Below, piece after piece: positions 25,528 to 34,523 of a stretch of DNA of 64,000 nt (position 1 is its first letter; the number at the start of each line of letters is the position of its first letter). The stretch covers positions 3,477,001 through 3,541,000 of the forward strand of contig CP119312.1 in the NCBI GenBank assembly GCA_029202405.1, in the 5' to 3' direction. Source of the stretch: Candidatus Devosia phytovorans (GTDB lineage Bacteria; Pseudomonadota; Alphaproteobacteria; Rhizobiales; Devosiaceae). Under the pieces are notes generated by a model. The model made no database searches. It was not told the DNA's origin and saw only the letters and a program-made list of their open reading frames with translations. A program made the translations under genes and the position numbers.

Positions 25528-25833
25528 TCAGCTTTTTCGTCTGCCGAGGCGATAATAGCGGGATAACGTCCTTGCAAAGCCCGCCGACGGATCCATGTAG
25601 AATATGCCTGAAGTCGTGACCGGTCCGTCGGCCAGCAAGGGATGGCCGACGACTGTCCCGATCAAAGCCGGTTCCAGGCGATAGCCAAGTACCCAGTCCT
25701 CGACGAGAGGGGCTTCGATCATGGATTCGACAGCCGGATGGCCGACCGACTGAAGCAGTTTAAGGTCGCGGGAAAGGTCGTGGACGAGACGCGCGGTCTT
25801 GCGGACGCTCGCCTCTGCGAAGGTGAAATCCAT
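25528..25833 (-). CDS. Small conserved-type hypothetical protein (possibly DUF6634-like)
   Basis: A 101-residue protein with a good ribosome binding site (AGGGAG, six bases before ATG 25833). Distinctive features are a helix ARLVHDLSRDLKLLQSVGHP, the phrase IEAPLVEDWVLGYR, then GTVVGHPLLADG, TSGIFYMDPSAGFARTLSRYYRLG. This reads like a small family common on alphaproteobacterial mobile elements that I associate with DUF6634, but I cannot confirm it. It is on the same strand as the next gene (24679-25416). No function can be given. Confidence 0.65.
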   Translation of the reverse strand: MDFTFAEASVRKTARLVHDLSRDLKLLQSVGHPAVESMIEAPLVEDWVLGYRLEPALIGTVVGHPLLADGPVTTSGIFYMDPSAGFARTLSRYYRLGRRKS

Positions 25834-26351
25834 TCAGGATCTCCCTAACAGGAAGTTCGGCGGTGTACCGCCGGTCTGGCGTCGTGCGGCTTGAAGCGGC
25901 ACGCGAAGGGATTAAACGACATCTAGGAACAGGCGGCGGCGTTTTCAAGTCGCCTCGCAATTCGGAACCGTCGCGGCAACCCCGCCGGAGGCCTTGTTCG
26001 GTCAAGCTTCCGCCAGTGCGGAATTCCCGGCTCCGGCGGAACGCAAACTCTGGTGTAGCAAGTGCCGACGACTAAGATCAGCGATCGATGTTCGATGACC
26101 CTATCGATCGGCGCGGAACTCGGCGGCTCGGCGACCTGAAAGGGCGACCACTCGGTCGCCCGCCGTCTATTCGCAGGTGGACGGAGGAATCATGTTTTCG
26201 AAGCGCGCGGATGAGCGTGGCGTCGCCAAGGGCGACGTACTGCTGCAGAAGAACCGTTAGGTCAGGCCTCCCGGCTGTACGGGGTGGAAACCACATGGTC
26301 CGCTGGTGATGCGCAAGGCATTAGAAGCGGACCTTTCTGGCATAGCTGCAA
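25834..26351. other. Intergenic region, no supported gene
   Basis: About 520 bases. Overlapping open frames of ~72 codons exist on both strands at 26078-26309 but neither has a ribosome binding site or recognisable content. The region lies between the small-gene pair and the SDR/HxlR module and may be an insertion junction between cargo units. Confidence 0.35.
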
Positions 26352-27077
26352 TTAGACTTGAACAGCTCCGCCATCGACGAAGAGTTCGACGCCTGCGATG
26401 AAGGATGCCTGACCACTCAGCAGGAACACGACTGCGGCAGCGACCTCTTCGGGTCGCCCCATCCGACCCAGTGGGATTTGTGACGCAATCGCAGCACGCC
26501 CCTCGTCCGGCAGGGCGGCGAACATCTCCGTGTTTGTCGGGCCCGGGCTGACCACATTGACGCGAATACCTCGCGGCGCCAGTTCCGCGGTCCAGGTCCG
26601 CGCGTAGGACCGGAGGGCCGCTTTCGTGGCACCATATGTGCCGAAACTGGGCGCGCCGGAAACCCCGGAAACAGAGCCTATCAGCACGACGGAACTGCCC
26701 GGTACAAGCAGCGGCAAAGCTGCCTGAAGGCCGAATACCGGCCCCCGCACATTGACCGCTACCTGGCGATCGAAGCCAGCTTCGGTCTGGTTGCCGATTG
26801 CGGTGGGTTCGGCCGTGCCGGCATTGAACACCAGCGCGTCGATGCGCGCATGCACGTCCTGCACCAGGGCAATGACCTTCGCCAGGTCGTCAGGATTGCC
26901 GGCGTCTGCGACCACACCTCGCGATTTGGGCCCAAGACGGGCGACGGCCTGATCCACCTGATCCTGATCACGGCCCGTCAGAACCACTGTGGCCCCTTCG
27001 CCAGCCAGGCGCTCCGCGACCGCAAATCCAATCCCCCGGGTCCCCCCGATAATCACGGCAATCTTGTCCATCATCAC
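26352..27077 (-). CDS. Short-chain dehydrogenase/reductase
   Basis: A 241-residue classical SDR. Cofactor-binding glycine motif GGTRGIG (11-17), NAG motif (FNAG ~84-87), and the catalytic set Ser135, Tyr148 and Lys152 (YGATK) are all present. The C-terminal SGQASFIAGVELFVDGG is typical. Arg36 after the second strand (LTGRD) suggests NADP(H) preference. Start is at GTG 27077 or ATG 27074 behind AAGGAG. It diverges from an HxlR-type regulator with 71 bases between them, an arrangement in which the regulator normally controls the reductase in response to an electrophile or quinone-like compound. Substrate is unknown. It looks like metabolic or stress cargo rather than defence. Confidence 0.92.
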   Translation of the reverse strand: MMMDKIAVIIGGTRGIGFAVAERLAGEGATVVLTGRDQDQVDQAVARLGPKSRGVVADAGNPDDLAKVIALVQDVHARIDALVFNAGTAEPTAIGNQTEAGFDRQVAVNVRGPVFGLQAALPLLVPGSSVVLIGSVSGVSGAPSFGTYGATKAALRSYARTWTAELAPRGIRVNVVSPGPTNTEMFAALPDEGRAAIASQIPLGRMGRPEEVAAAVVFLLSGQASFIAGVELFVDGGAVQV

Positions 27078-27148
27078 ATGACGCTCCTTCAGCGAACTCT
27101 TGATGGACGCCTAGATATACGCAATAAATCTGGTATCAAGAACGCACC

Positions 27149-27556
27149 ATGAGTAGCGTAGATATGGCTGACTATACCGACTGGCCGTCCGGCACCTATT
27201 GCACCACGCCGAACCTGGCACTGGCCCGCCCGGCGCTGGAAAAGATCGCTGACAAATGGACGATCCTGATCCTCACCGTGATCAGTGCCGGTCCCAAGCG
27301 GTTCAATGAGATCAAGCGCAGCCTGGAAGGGATAACCCACAAGGCCTTGTCCGACGCCCTCAAGCGGCTCGAGCGTAATGGCCTCGTGACCCGGACGGTG
27401 CTACCGACCAAGCCAATTGGCGTCGAATACGCCATCACGCCATTGGGCCTGTCATTGGGACCGCCATTTCAGGCACTTTTCCGTTGGTCACTGGAAGCCA
27501 GCGAGCAAATGCGGGCGGCCAGCGTGCTGTATGACGCAGTCGAAGCGTCGCGCTAG
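27149..27556 (+). CDS. HxlR-family transcriptional regulator
   Basis: A 135-residue winged-helix protein. HxlR signatures: a single early cysteine (Cys19) in SGTYCTTPNLALARPALEKIADKW, then WTILILTVISAGPKRFNEIKRSLEGITHKALSDALKRLERNGLV (~31-75), followed by the wing VEYAITPLG. The cysteine can act as a redox/electrophile sensor in this family. It faces the SDR gene across a 71-base gap, so it probably controls both genes. ATG 27149 is used; ATG 27164 is also possible. No clear palindrome could be fixed as operator in the gap. Confidence 0.9.
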   Translation: MSSVDMADYTDWPSGTYCTTPNLALARPALEKIADKWTILILTVISAGPKRFNEIKRSLEGITHKALSDALKRLERNGLVTRTVLPTKPIGVEYAITPLGLSLGPPFQALFRWSLEASEQMRAASVLYDAVEASR

Positions 27557-27571
27557 CTCGGAACGAGGTCG

Positions 27572-28180
27572 TCACGCATTTCTGTGCAGACCCCATATCT
27601 GCATGATCGACGTCACCGCTTGGTCAAGCCTGTCGGCGTCCACATCGTCACGTGCTTCGAGCGCGATCCCCATAAGAAACGTATGGAACACACCCGCGAG
27701 GACTTGGGCATTTGTCTGTTGCGACAGTTCCCCACTATCTATGGCGCGCTGGATGCAGATCACGATGCCGTTGCGGTTTCGTGCTCGGTCAGCGGCAAGC
27801 AGATCATCCACATGCCGATTTTCGGGCGTGCAGTTGCTGGCCCCAAGCACCATCAGGCATCCTTGTGGATGGGCCCTGTCGGTTTGCATTTTGGCGGATC
27901 GTCTTAGTGCATGCTCGATAGCGTCACGCGGCGGAAAGCTCTCGTCGTGAAGGCTTGCTGTAACTTGGCCGTAGGTGGCCTGATAGCGCAAGACGACCTC
28001 ATCGAAGAGAGCTTCCTTCGAGCCAAACGCTGCGTAAAAGCTTGCCGGTGAGATGTCCCCCATGGCGCTCTTCAATTGCGTCAGCGAAGTGGGCTCATAG
28101 CCCTGCAACCAAAAGAGCGTCATCGCCGCGTCCAACGCCTGCTCTCGATCAAACGCCCTGGGACGTCCCGTTCTTGCCAT
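27572..28180 (-). CDS. TetR/AcrR-family repressor
   Basis: A 202-residue protein. N-terminal helix-turn-helix ~8-55: AFDREQALDAAMTLFWLQGYE, TSLTQLKSAMGDISPASFYAAFGSKEALFDEVV. The C-terminal ligand domain includes a CLMVLGA segment typical of the YxaF/AcrR-like group. It is divergent from the MFS transporter gene at 28286, with 105 bases between, and probably represses it. A near-palindrome at 28246-28271 is the best candidate operator. It reads toward the HxlR gene with a 15-base gap, so two regulator/effector modules are packed back to back. Confidence 0.92.
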   Translation of the reverse strand: MARTGRPRAFDREQALDAAMTLFWLQGYEPTSLTQLKSAMGDISPASFYAAFGSKEALFDEVVLRYQATYGQVTASLHDESFPPRDAIEHALRRSAKMQTDRAHPQGCLMVLGASNCTPENRHVDDLLAADRARNRNGIVICIQRAIDSGELSQQTNAQVLAGVFHTFLMGIALEARDDVDADRLDQAVTSIMQIWGLHRNA

Positions 28181-28245
28181 GCAATCCTCCGCGGCTGTTC
28201 TGTACTAACTGATCCATAAGTTATTGCCAAGCCAGTAGCGCTTCG

Positions 28246-28271
28246 ATATGTGGACCGCTCGATCCATATAT
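28246..28271. promoter_or_regulatory. Imperfect palindrome, likely TetR-type operator
   Basis: ATATGTGGA and TCCATATAT are reverse complements at 8 of 9 positions with eight bases between. The site lies between the divergent TetR and MFS genes and ends just before the transporter's ribosome binding site. An eight-base element GATCCATA at 28261-28268 recurs at 28211-28218. Confidence 0.5.
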
Positions 28272-28285
28272 AGGTGAGTGCTTTC

Positions 28286-29497
28286 ATGACTTCAAACCGA
28301 ACCCCAAGTAACACCGAGCGATTGCCCCTTTCGGGCCTGCTCGCGCTGGCCATGACCGGCTTTATCTGCATTCTTACCGAGACGCTTCCTGCTGGTCTGC
28401 TGCCACAAATCAGTGACGGCCTGGGCGTGTCGCCATCGCTCGCCGGCCAGACGGTGACCGTTTACGCTCTTGGATCCTTATTGGCAGCAATTCCACTGAC
28501 GATCGCCACCAGCGGCTGGCGGAGGCGGACAGTGGTGCTATTCACCATCGTTGGATTCTTGATCTTCAATTCCGTGACGGCGCTATCGTCAAACTATGCG
28601 GTGACGCTGGTGGCCCGCTTCTTCGCCGGGGTTGCGGCCGGGCTCGCCTGGAGTCTTCTGGCTGGCTATGCCCGTCGAATGGTCCCCCGACATCAGCAGG
28701 GCAAGGCCATGGCGATCGCGATGCTCGGAACGCCGCTCGCCCTGTCGCTGGGCGTGCCGATGGGAACATGGCTCGGAAACATTGTCGGCTGGCGCACCGC
28801 CTTCTGGATCATGTCGCTGCTGACATTGGTGCTTATCGGTTGGGTATTGGCAAAGGTGCCGGACTACCCTGGCCAGAAAAAGGGAGAGCGTATTCCCCTG
28901 CTGCGGGTGTTTTTGACACCCGGTGTGCGCTCGGTCCTGGCCGTAGTGGTCGCGTGGATGCTCGCCCACAACATTCTCTACACCTATATTGCCCCCTTTG
29001 TTCAATCTGCCGGTCTTGAGGAGCGGGTCGACCTCGTTCTCCTGGTCTTCGGACTGGCTGCGCTCATCGGCATTTGGATCGCCGCCAGGCTGGTCGATCG
29101 CTTCCTGCGGGTGACCGTGCTGATCAGCGTCGCTGCCTTCGGGCTGGTATCCCTCGTTTTCGGTATCGCCGCGACGTCGCCGATGGCAATCTATGGCGGC
29201 GTTGCGATCTGGGGGCTTACCTTTGGTGGAGCGGCAACGCTTCTGCAGACGGCGCTCGCCGATACGGCAGGTGATGGTGCCGACGTTGCGCTGTCCATGA
29301 ACGTTGTCGCCTGGAACGGCGCAATTGCCGGCGGTGGTATCGTGGGCGGCCTCCTGTTGGATGCCTATGGCCCGACTGCGTTTCCTTGGGCCCTGACTGT
29401 TCTGTTGATCATTGGTCTGGTCATCGTATGGTCTGCCAGGGCACGTGGATTTACCCCAGGGAAGCGTCTGTCAAACGTGGCAGTTGCGGGACACTGA
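28286..29497 (+). CDS. MFS efflux transporter (DHA1-like)
   Basis: A 403-residue protein from ATG 28286, which has AGGTGAG seven bases upstream; the in-frame GTG at 28274 overlaps that site. It has the 12-helix pattern of drug:H+ antiporters: first helix LLALAMTGFICILTETLPAGLLPQI, the motif-A region after helix 2 (SGWRRRTVV), motif B-like RFFAGVAAGLAWSLLAGY, and motif C-like GTPLALSLGVPMGTWLG. The closest style is AraJ/YdhP-type sugar or drug efflux. It is probably repressed by the divergent TetR protein. Substrate cannot be told from sequence. It ends before an 11-bp hairpin. Confidence 0.92.
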   Translation: MTSNRTPSNTERLPLSGLLALAMTGFICILTETLPAGLLPQISDGLGVSPSLAGQTVTVYALGSLLAAIPLTIATSGWRRRTVVLFTIVGFLIFNSVTALSSNYAVTLVARFFAGVAAGLAWSLLAGYARRMVPRHQQGKAMAIAMLGTPLALSLGVPMGTWLGNIVGWRTAFWIMSLLTLVLIGWVLAKVPDYPGQKKGERIPLLRVFLTPGVRSVLAVVVAWMLAHNILYTYIAPFVQSAGLEERVDLVLLVFGLAALIGIWIAARLVDRFLRVTVLISVAAFGLVSLVFGIAATSPMAIYGGVAIWGLTFGGAATLLQTALADTAGDGADVALSMNVVAWNGAIAGGGIVGGLLLDAYGPTAFPWALTVLLIIGLVIVWSARARGFTPGKRLSNVAVAGH

Positions 29498-29513
29498 TGT
29501 TTGCCTGAATGAC

Positions 29514-29550
29514 GGCATCCGGCCCACCCGCTCTGGCTAGGCCGGATGCC
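29514..29550. terminator. 11-bp hairpin after the MFS gene
   Basis: GGCATCCGGCC pairs perfectly with GGCCGGATGCC across a 15-base loop, 17 bases after the MFS stop. No T-run follows, so it is a probable rather than certain terminator. The stretch to 29741 has no supported gene. Confidence 0.45.
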
Positions 29551-29741
29551 GAAGCCGCTGAAGGTCAACGAAATGGGGCGGCTGCTTCTGGGTATTTCTA
29601 TTGCTATCTGGAACGACCGAAACAGGGTCGGAAGCGGACAGTCTACTTCTCGGTCAGTGCCAGGCCACGGGAGTTCACGACGCCCTGCGCTTCGATTACC
29701 AATGTCGGCAACCGATGCCCCGATTGAAAAGGCCCTTGCCG

Positions 29742-32700
29742 ATGAACGACTTCATTCCTCTCGACAGGCAGTTCCTGCGTTGGCAAGAGGAAGAACAGAT
29801 TGACCTGGAACTTGCAGGCTACCTCGAGGGTAGTTCGAGTACGCTGGACTGGACTGCCCTACTTGAACGACGACGCGTGGTGATCCTCGCGGAGGCGGGT
29901 AGCGGAAAGTCGACGGAACTCCGGGAGCGGTTCAAGGTCATGAACTCGACCGGAAAGACCGCTTTCCTCACGACGCTGCAGAAGATCGGGCAGAGGGGAG
30001 GTGTGGAATCGGCGTTGGGCGCGTCGGAGTGGCGTCGTTTCCTAGACTGGCAGTCTTCCGGTGGACCGTGCTGGCTCTTTCTCGATTCCGTCGACGAGGC
30101 GAAGCGCGCCGACTTCGAGCTGGTCGACATACTGACTGACGTGGCCGACGCCATCGACGGGTTTTCCGCGCGGGTACACATCATCCTCACGGGCCGCGTC
30201 AGCGACTGGCAGTTCAAACGCGACATGGCGACCCTCCTAGAGCGGATCCCCATTCCGCCAACAGACACGACTATCGAGACGATCGACCTAGACAAGGCGC
30301 TGGTGGACGCCATGCGGAAACAGCGACGCGAGAGCAACGTCGAGCCCCCGGAAACGCCCTTGGTGGTGGTCCTGGCCGCGCTGGATCGCGGAAGGGTGGA
30401 AAGGTTTGCTCGCGCTCAAGGCATCCTGGACGTCGACCGGATGTTCAAGGAGCTGGAACGCCGCAACCTATGGACCTTCGCACGTCGTCCGACCGATCTC
30501 GATTGGTTGGCCGGATACTGGCGCGCCCACGGCCGCTTCGGTTCCCTACAGGATATGTTGGATGTCTCTATCACCGAACGGCTCAAGGAGACGAACGCGT
30601 CCAGATCACGTTCGGATACACTCGACGCGTCACGGGCCCGCAGGGCCATCGAGCGCGTCGGGGCGGCACTCGTCCTTCAGAAGCTCGATACCGTTGTGGT
30701 GCCTGACACGTCCTCCGAAGCCAGACGGGACATCGAGTTCCTGGATCTGAAGGCAATCCTGCCCGACCTGTCCCCGGGTGACCAGGTGGCGCTGGGCAAC
30801 AGGGCGATCTTCGATCCGGCGACGCCTGGCTTCGTCCGCCTTCACGCCGATAACCAAGGGCAGGTCCGCGGCTTCCTCACGGCGCGATGGCTGACGCGGT
30901 TGCGGCATGAAGGGAACCTGCCTGTATCGCGATTTTTCGAGCTCCTGCTCGCCGACACTTACGGCGTAAGCCTTGTCATCCCGTCCATGAGATCGACCGC
31001 GGCATGGATGGCGCTATGGCACCCAGAAGTAGCGCAGGAAGTCATCAAGCGAGATCCCCGGCTACTGATGGACGCCGGCGATCCGTCCAGCCTAGGTTTG
31101 GAAACGAGGGTCCGCGCTCTCGACGGCGTCCTCCAAGACGCGGTGGAGGACGAGCATTTCGCGATCCCGGATCACGACGCGTTGCAGCGGTTTGCCTTGC
31201 CTGACCTCGAAGGCTACGTGCGGGAACGGTGGGCTTCACTGAAGGGCTCGCCGGGTGCCCGGACCCTGTTGCTGCTGCTGATCCACCTGGGCAAGTTCAC
31301 AAGCTGCGCCGACATTGCCGAGGAGGCGGTACGCGGGGGTTATCGGGATCGGTACACGCCGATCTTCGGTGGCCGCGCCTTGCTGTCTTCGGGGTCTAGC
31401 GAACAGCTGCGCGCCTACGTCCGATATCTCGTCGAACACCCCGCCGGCGTGCATCCGAGCATGGTTTGGGATGCACTCGACGAACTATATCCCCGGCTGG
31501 TGGCAGCCGGGGACCTTATATCTCTGCTCGCCTCGGCGCATCTACGTCAGGACGACACGGTCCTGGACCTCAGCTATTACGGCCCGCGTCTCGCCGCTCG
31601 CATCCCCGATCGATTGTCTGCAGAGACTGTCGTCGACGGGCTGCTCGGTGCGCTGGCGGTCAAGTTCGATCCCTATCAAGTCAGTACCGACCGGTCCGAC
31701 GACAAGTTGCTGGAGGCCTTGGAGGTCGCTGCGGCCCGCTATGCCGCACTGGTCGGTGACGCGGAACTTCCGAACCCTATCGTCGATGTCGCCGTTCGGC
31801 TGGGTGAAAGCCGACGCGCGCGCAGGCGTCTCGACACCGGGGACGACGCGTTGGATCTGGCGATGCAGATCAACGCTACAGCCGGGCGCAGGCGACTGGC
31901 ATTGTGGCGATGCTTCGAGCGGTTCATCGAGTCGGGAGAGGCCGCGCCGGTCCATCCCTGGCAGCTCCAGATCACCGGTATGGGACTTAGTATCCGGGCG
32001 GATGACCTCGACTGGTTGATCGACGACATACAGCGGCGTCCGGATGAGGACGGCATCAAACTCGCCACGAACGGGGCGATGCGGATATGGCGTGACGAAG
32101 GCAGCAATCTGGAGGTGCTGGAGCGGATCCGAGCAGCAGCCTCGGCGCCGGCGGCAAAGGAAACCGTCGATGAATGGCTCGCTGCGCCTCGCCCCGATGC
32201 CACCGAACTCGAACGACAGGCCAAACGGGCGGACCGGATCCGGCGAGACGCCGCCGAGCAGCTCGAAGTCGATCGGAGTTGGCTTAAGTTTCGCGATGGC
32301 CTGCGGGAAGACCCAGGCAAACTGCTAAGGTTTGTCGAACCCGCGGACGGCAAGGTCGACGCGACGCTTTACCATATGTGGCTCGCCCTCAGCCGCATCG
32401 CCGGAAGCAATACCCGGCGCGCCATCGCGGACGTTTCCCCGCTTCGTCCGCTTTTCGGCGATCAGGTTATCGCCAACTTCCAGACTGCCATGATCCGGTA
32501 CTGGCGGTTGTTGAGCAGTACGCTGCCTTCCGAGCGTCCGCCCGAAAAGCGCGGGGTTACTTACACCTACGACATGATGGGCATAGCCTGCGTGACTTTC
32601 GAGGCGGCAAGCGATCCGCTCTGGGCGACCAAGCTGGGCGAGGCGGAAGCCGAATTGGCGATCCGCTTCGCTACCTGGGAGCTCAACGGTTTTCCCAAGT

Positions 32701-34112
32701 GGTTGGACGATCTGGCAAAGGCACACCCGACCGTCGTCAGGGATGTGCTGTGGGGCTATCTCGCATCTGACCTGGAGGGTGACGTGGACCCCGGTGTCCG
32801 TACGAGCCTACGCGATGTGGCAGGCGCCGGGGGTAAGGTGGTGGAATTGCTGGCACCGAAGATGCTCGAGTGGATCGAGGAGCATCCGGAAACCTCCGGC
32901 GACGCCTTGGAGAAAGCAGTCCACCTCGTAGCGGCGGATCGCACCTCGCGGGTCGCATCTGTCCCCTTGGCGACGGCGCGGGCATTGTCGGAAAAGAACC
33001 GGCATAAGCGAGGCGCCTATTTCAGGCTGCTATACTCTCACGACGGTGCAGTCGCCACCGACATCCTGATGCAGGCCCTAGAGGCGATGCCGAAGCGGGA
33101 CCAGATCCGGCTCGTGCAGGCGGTGCTCCCCCGCTCGTTCAGTTCCGATCTGCGACTTGATACACGCCCGGCGACAACCGTCTCTACGGCCAGCCTCGAG
33201 CAGCTCGTACTGCTGGCCTTCGAGCACGTACATCCGCTCGAAGACAATGACCGGCCGAACTTCGAGACCTACACGCCTGACGATCGGGATCACGCCGAGA
33301 ATGCCCGTGGCGCGCTGTTCAACGCCTTGGTCAACACGCCTGGGCATGCCACATATGCTGCTATCCAACGCTTTCTTCGGATACCCGACTTTCCGGTCTG
33401 GGAACGCAGGTTGAAGGAGGCGGCCTTCGGTCGCGCGGCTGCGGACTCCGAACGACCTGCACTCCGGTCCGTGGACGTTCTTACCTTCGAGAAGAGCCAG
33501 GAGCTGGTACCCGCGACTTCCGAGGACCTCCAACGCGTCGGGCTGGCGCGTCTCGCGGACATCGCCCACCAGCTCGAACACGGGGATTTCAACCAGGGCA
33601 TGACCGTGGCCCGCCTGCCGAACGAGGTCGATGTGCAAAACTGGTTTGCCGACCGGCTGGCGTCTCTTCAGGGGCAGAGCTATTCGCTGGAACGCGAACC
33701 GCATGTCGCCGAGGAGAAAGAGCCCGACATACGCCTCGGCTCCCTGAGGGACCCGGGCGCGAAATCGCCGATCGAGATCAAGGTTGCCAGTAGCTGGTCG
33801 ATCACCGAACTCGAGGAGGCCCTGACCGTGCAACTGCAGGGCCGTTATCTACGGGACAAGGACAACCGGTATGGAATCCTCCTCGTGGTTCACAACACCG
33901 TTCGCGCGAGGGGCTGGGAGCTGGACGGGTCCTATGCCGGGTTCGCCGAGGTGATGTCGCAGCTGGAGGGCATCGCCAACGAGATCTCCACGAGGGACGC
34001 GCTGGCGCCGCAGATGGTTCCGTTCGGAATTGACCTGTCCAGCTTTGCGCAGAAATTACTGGACGAAGCCGAGGCGCCGGAGCGCCGCTCCCGTAGCAAA
34101 AAAGGGAAGTAG
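29742..34112 (+). CDS. Large STAND/NACHT-like NTPase with C-terminal PD-(D/E)XK nuclease motif
   Basis: A 1456-residue protein; the ATG at 29742 is preceded by AAAAGG, and in-frame upstream starts (29715, 29601) lack a site. Residues ~40-260 form a P-loop NTPase: Walker A AEAGSGKST (50-58), Walker B WLFLDSVDEA (111-120) and a sensor-like ILTGR. The middle ~900 residues are helical and repetitive in style, as in sensor regions of STAND proteins. Near the end lie Asp1329 (EPDIRLG), Glu1345-x-Lys1347 (PIEIKVA) and Gln1364, which fits a PD-(D/E)XK nuclease core. The tail is basic (RRSRSKKGK). Avs-type proteins combine a nuclease, STAND ATPase and sensor; here the nuclease would be C-terminal. The gene stands alone before a strong terminator. 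A defence role is inferred. Confidence 0.82.
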   Translation: MNDFIPLDRQFLRWQEEEQIDLELAGYLEGSSSTLDWTALLERRRVVILAEAGSGKSTELRERFKVMNSTGKTAFLTTLQKIGQRGGVESALGASEWRRFLDWQSSGGPCWLFLDSVDEAKRADFELVDILTDVADAIDGFSARVHIILTGRVSDWQFKRDMATLLERIPIPPTDTTIETIDLDKALVDAMRKQRRESNVEPPETPLVVVLAALDRGRVERFARAQGILDVDRMFKELERRNLWTFARRPTDLDWLAGYWRAHGRFGSLQDMLDVSITERLKETNASRSRSDTLDASRARRAIERVGAALVLQKLDTVVVPDTSSEARRDIEFLDLKAILPDLSPGDQVALGNRAIFDPATPGFVRLHADNQGQVRGFLTARWLTRLRHEGNLPVSRFFELLLADTYGVSLVIPSMRSTAAWMALWHPEVAQEVIKRDPRLLMDAGDPSSLGLETRVRALDGVLQDAVEDEHFAIPDHDALQRFALPDLEGYVRERWASLKGSPGARTLLLLLIHLGKFTSCADIAEEAVRGGYRDRYTPIFGGRALLSSGSSEQLRAYVRYLVEHPAGVHPSMVWDALDELYPRLVAAGDLISLLASAHLRQDDTVLDLSYYGPRLAARIPDRLSAETVVDGLLGALAVKFDPYQVSTDRSDDKLLEALEVAAARYAALVGDAELPNPIVDVAVRLGESRRARRRLDTGDDALDLAMQINATAGRRRLALWRCFERFIESGEAAPVHPWQLQITGMGLSIRADDLDWLIDDIQRRPDEDGIKLATNGAMRIWRDEGSNLEVLERIRAAASAPAAKETVDEWLAAPRPDATELERQAKRADRIRRDAAEQLEVDRSWLKFRDGLREDPGKLLRFVEPADGKVDATLYHMWLALSRIAGSNTRRAIADVSPLRPLFGDQVIANFQTAMIRYWRLLSSTLPSERPPEKRGVTYTYDMMGIACVTFEAASDPLWATKLGEAEAELAIRFATWELNGFPKWLDDLAKAHPTVVRDVLWGYLASDLEGDVDPGVRTSLRDVAGAGGKVVELLAPKMLEWIEEHPETSGDALEKAVHLVAADRTSRVASVPLATARALSEKNRHKRGAYFRLLYSHDGAVATDILMQALEAMPKRDQIRLVQAVLPRSFSSDLRLDTRPATTVSTASLEQLVLLAFEHVHPLEDNDRPNFETYTPDDRDHAENARGALFNALVNTPGHATYAAIQRFLRIPDFPVWERRLKEAAFGRAAADSERPALRSVDVLTFEKSQELVPATSEDLQRVGLARLADIAHQLEHGDFNQGMTVARLPNEVDVQNWFADRLASLQGQSYSLEREPHVAEEKEPDIRLGSLRDPGAKSPIEIKVASSWSITELEEALTVQLQGRYLRDKDNRYGILLVVHNTVRARGWELDGSYAGFAEVMSQLEGIANEISTRDALAPQMVPFGIDLSSFAQKLLDEAEAPERRSRSKKGK

Positions 34113-34225
34113 GGGTGGGGCTTTGTCCGCGGGGCTAGTGGAAATTCCGGGTTTGGAGCCGGATGTGTCGATATGCAGGTCGTGGATGTATATATTGCGC
34201 TGCTTGAAATCGGGCGGCTCTTCTT

Positions 34226-34255
34226 AGCAAAAGCCCAGAGATCTGGGCTTTTGCT
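34226..34255. terminator. Strong intrinsic terminator, probably bidirectional
   Basis: A 14-bp perfect stem: AGCAAAAGCCCAGA (34226-34239) and its complement TCTGGGCTTTTGCT (34242-34255) around a two-base centre. T-rich sequence on the right and A-rich on the left allow termination in either direction. It separates the 29742-34112 gene from the convergent ApeA-like gene. The rest of 34113-34523 shows no gene. Confidence 0.75.
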
Positions 34256-34523
34256 TGTTTACATGGAAAGTTGATCTGCTCGAACGGAGCAATGTTTGAC
34301 CAGTAGACAGAGGCCGATCTGACTTGCAGCCACAATTCTCTCAGCACAAGACAGTGTTTGCGCCGTAGCGCATGTCCGCTTTGCCGTTGCAGCGCCCCTG
34401 CGCGAAGGGTGTCCCGTCGTAAATGCACGGGCGTTGCTGATCTCGCCCCCTGCTCCCGAGGTGTCCAACACAGGCAGCTGTCGATTTCGGCCAGACACTT
34501 CAGTAATTTCGGCGACCGCCTCG

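Noticed and set aside
34113..34225. A tRNA-like patch near 34150 (CCGGGTTTGGAGCCGGA)
   Set aside because: It does not form an acceptor stem or anticodon arm; simple GC-rich sequence before the terminator.
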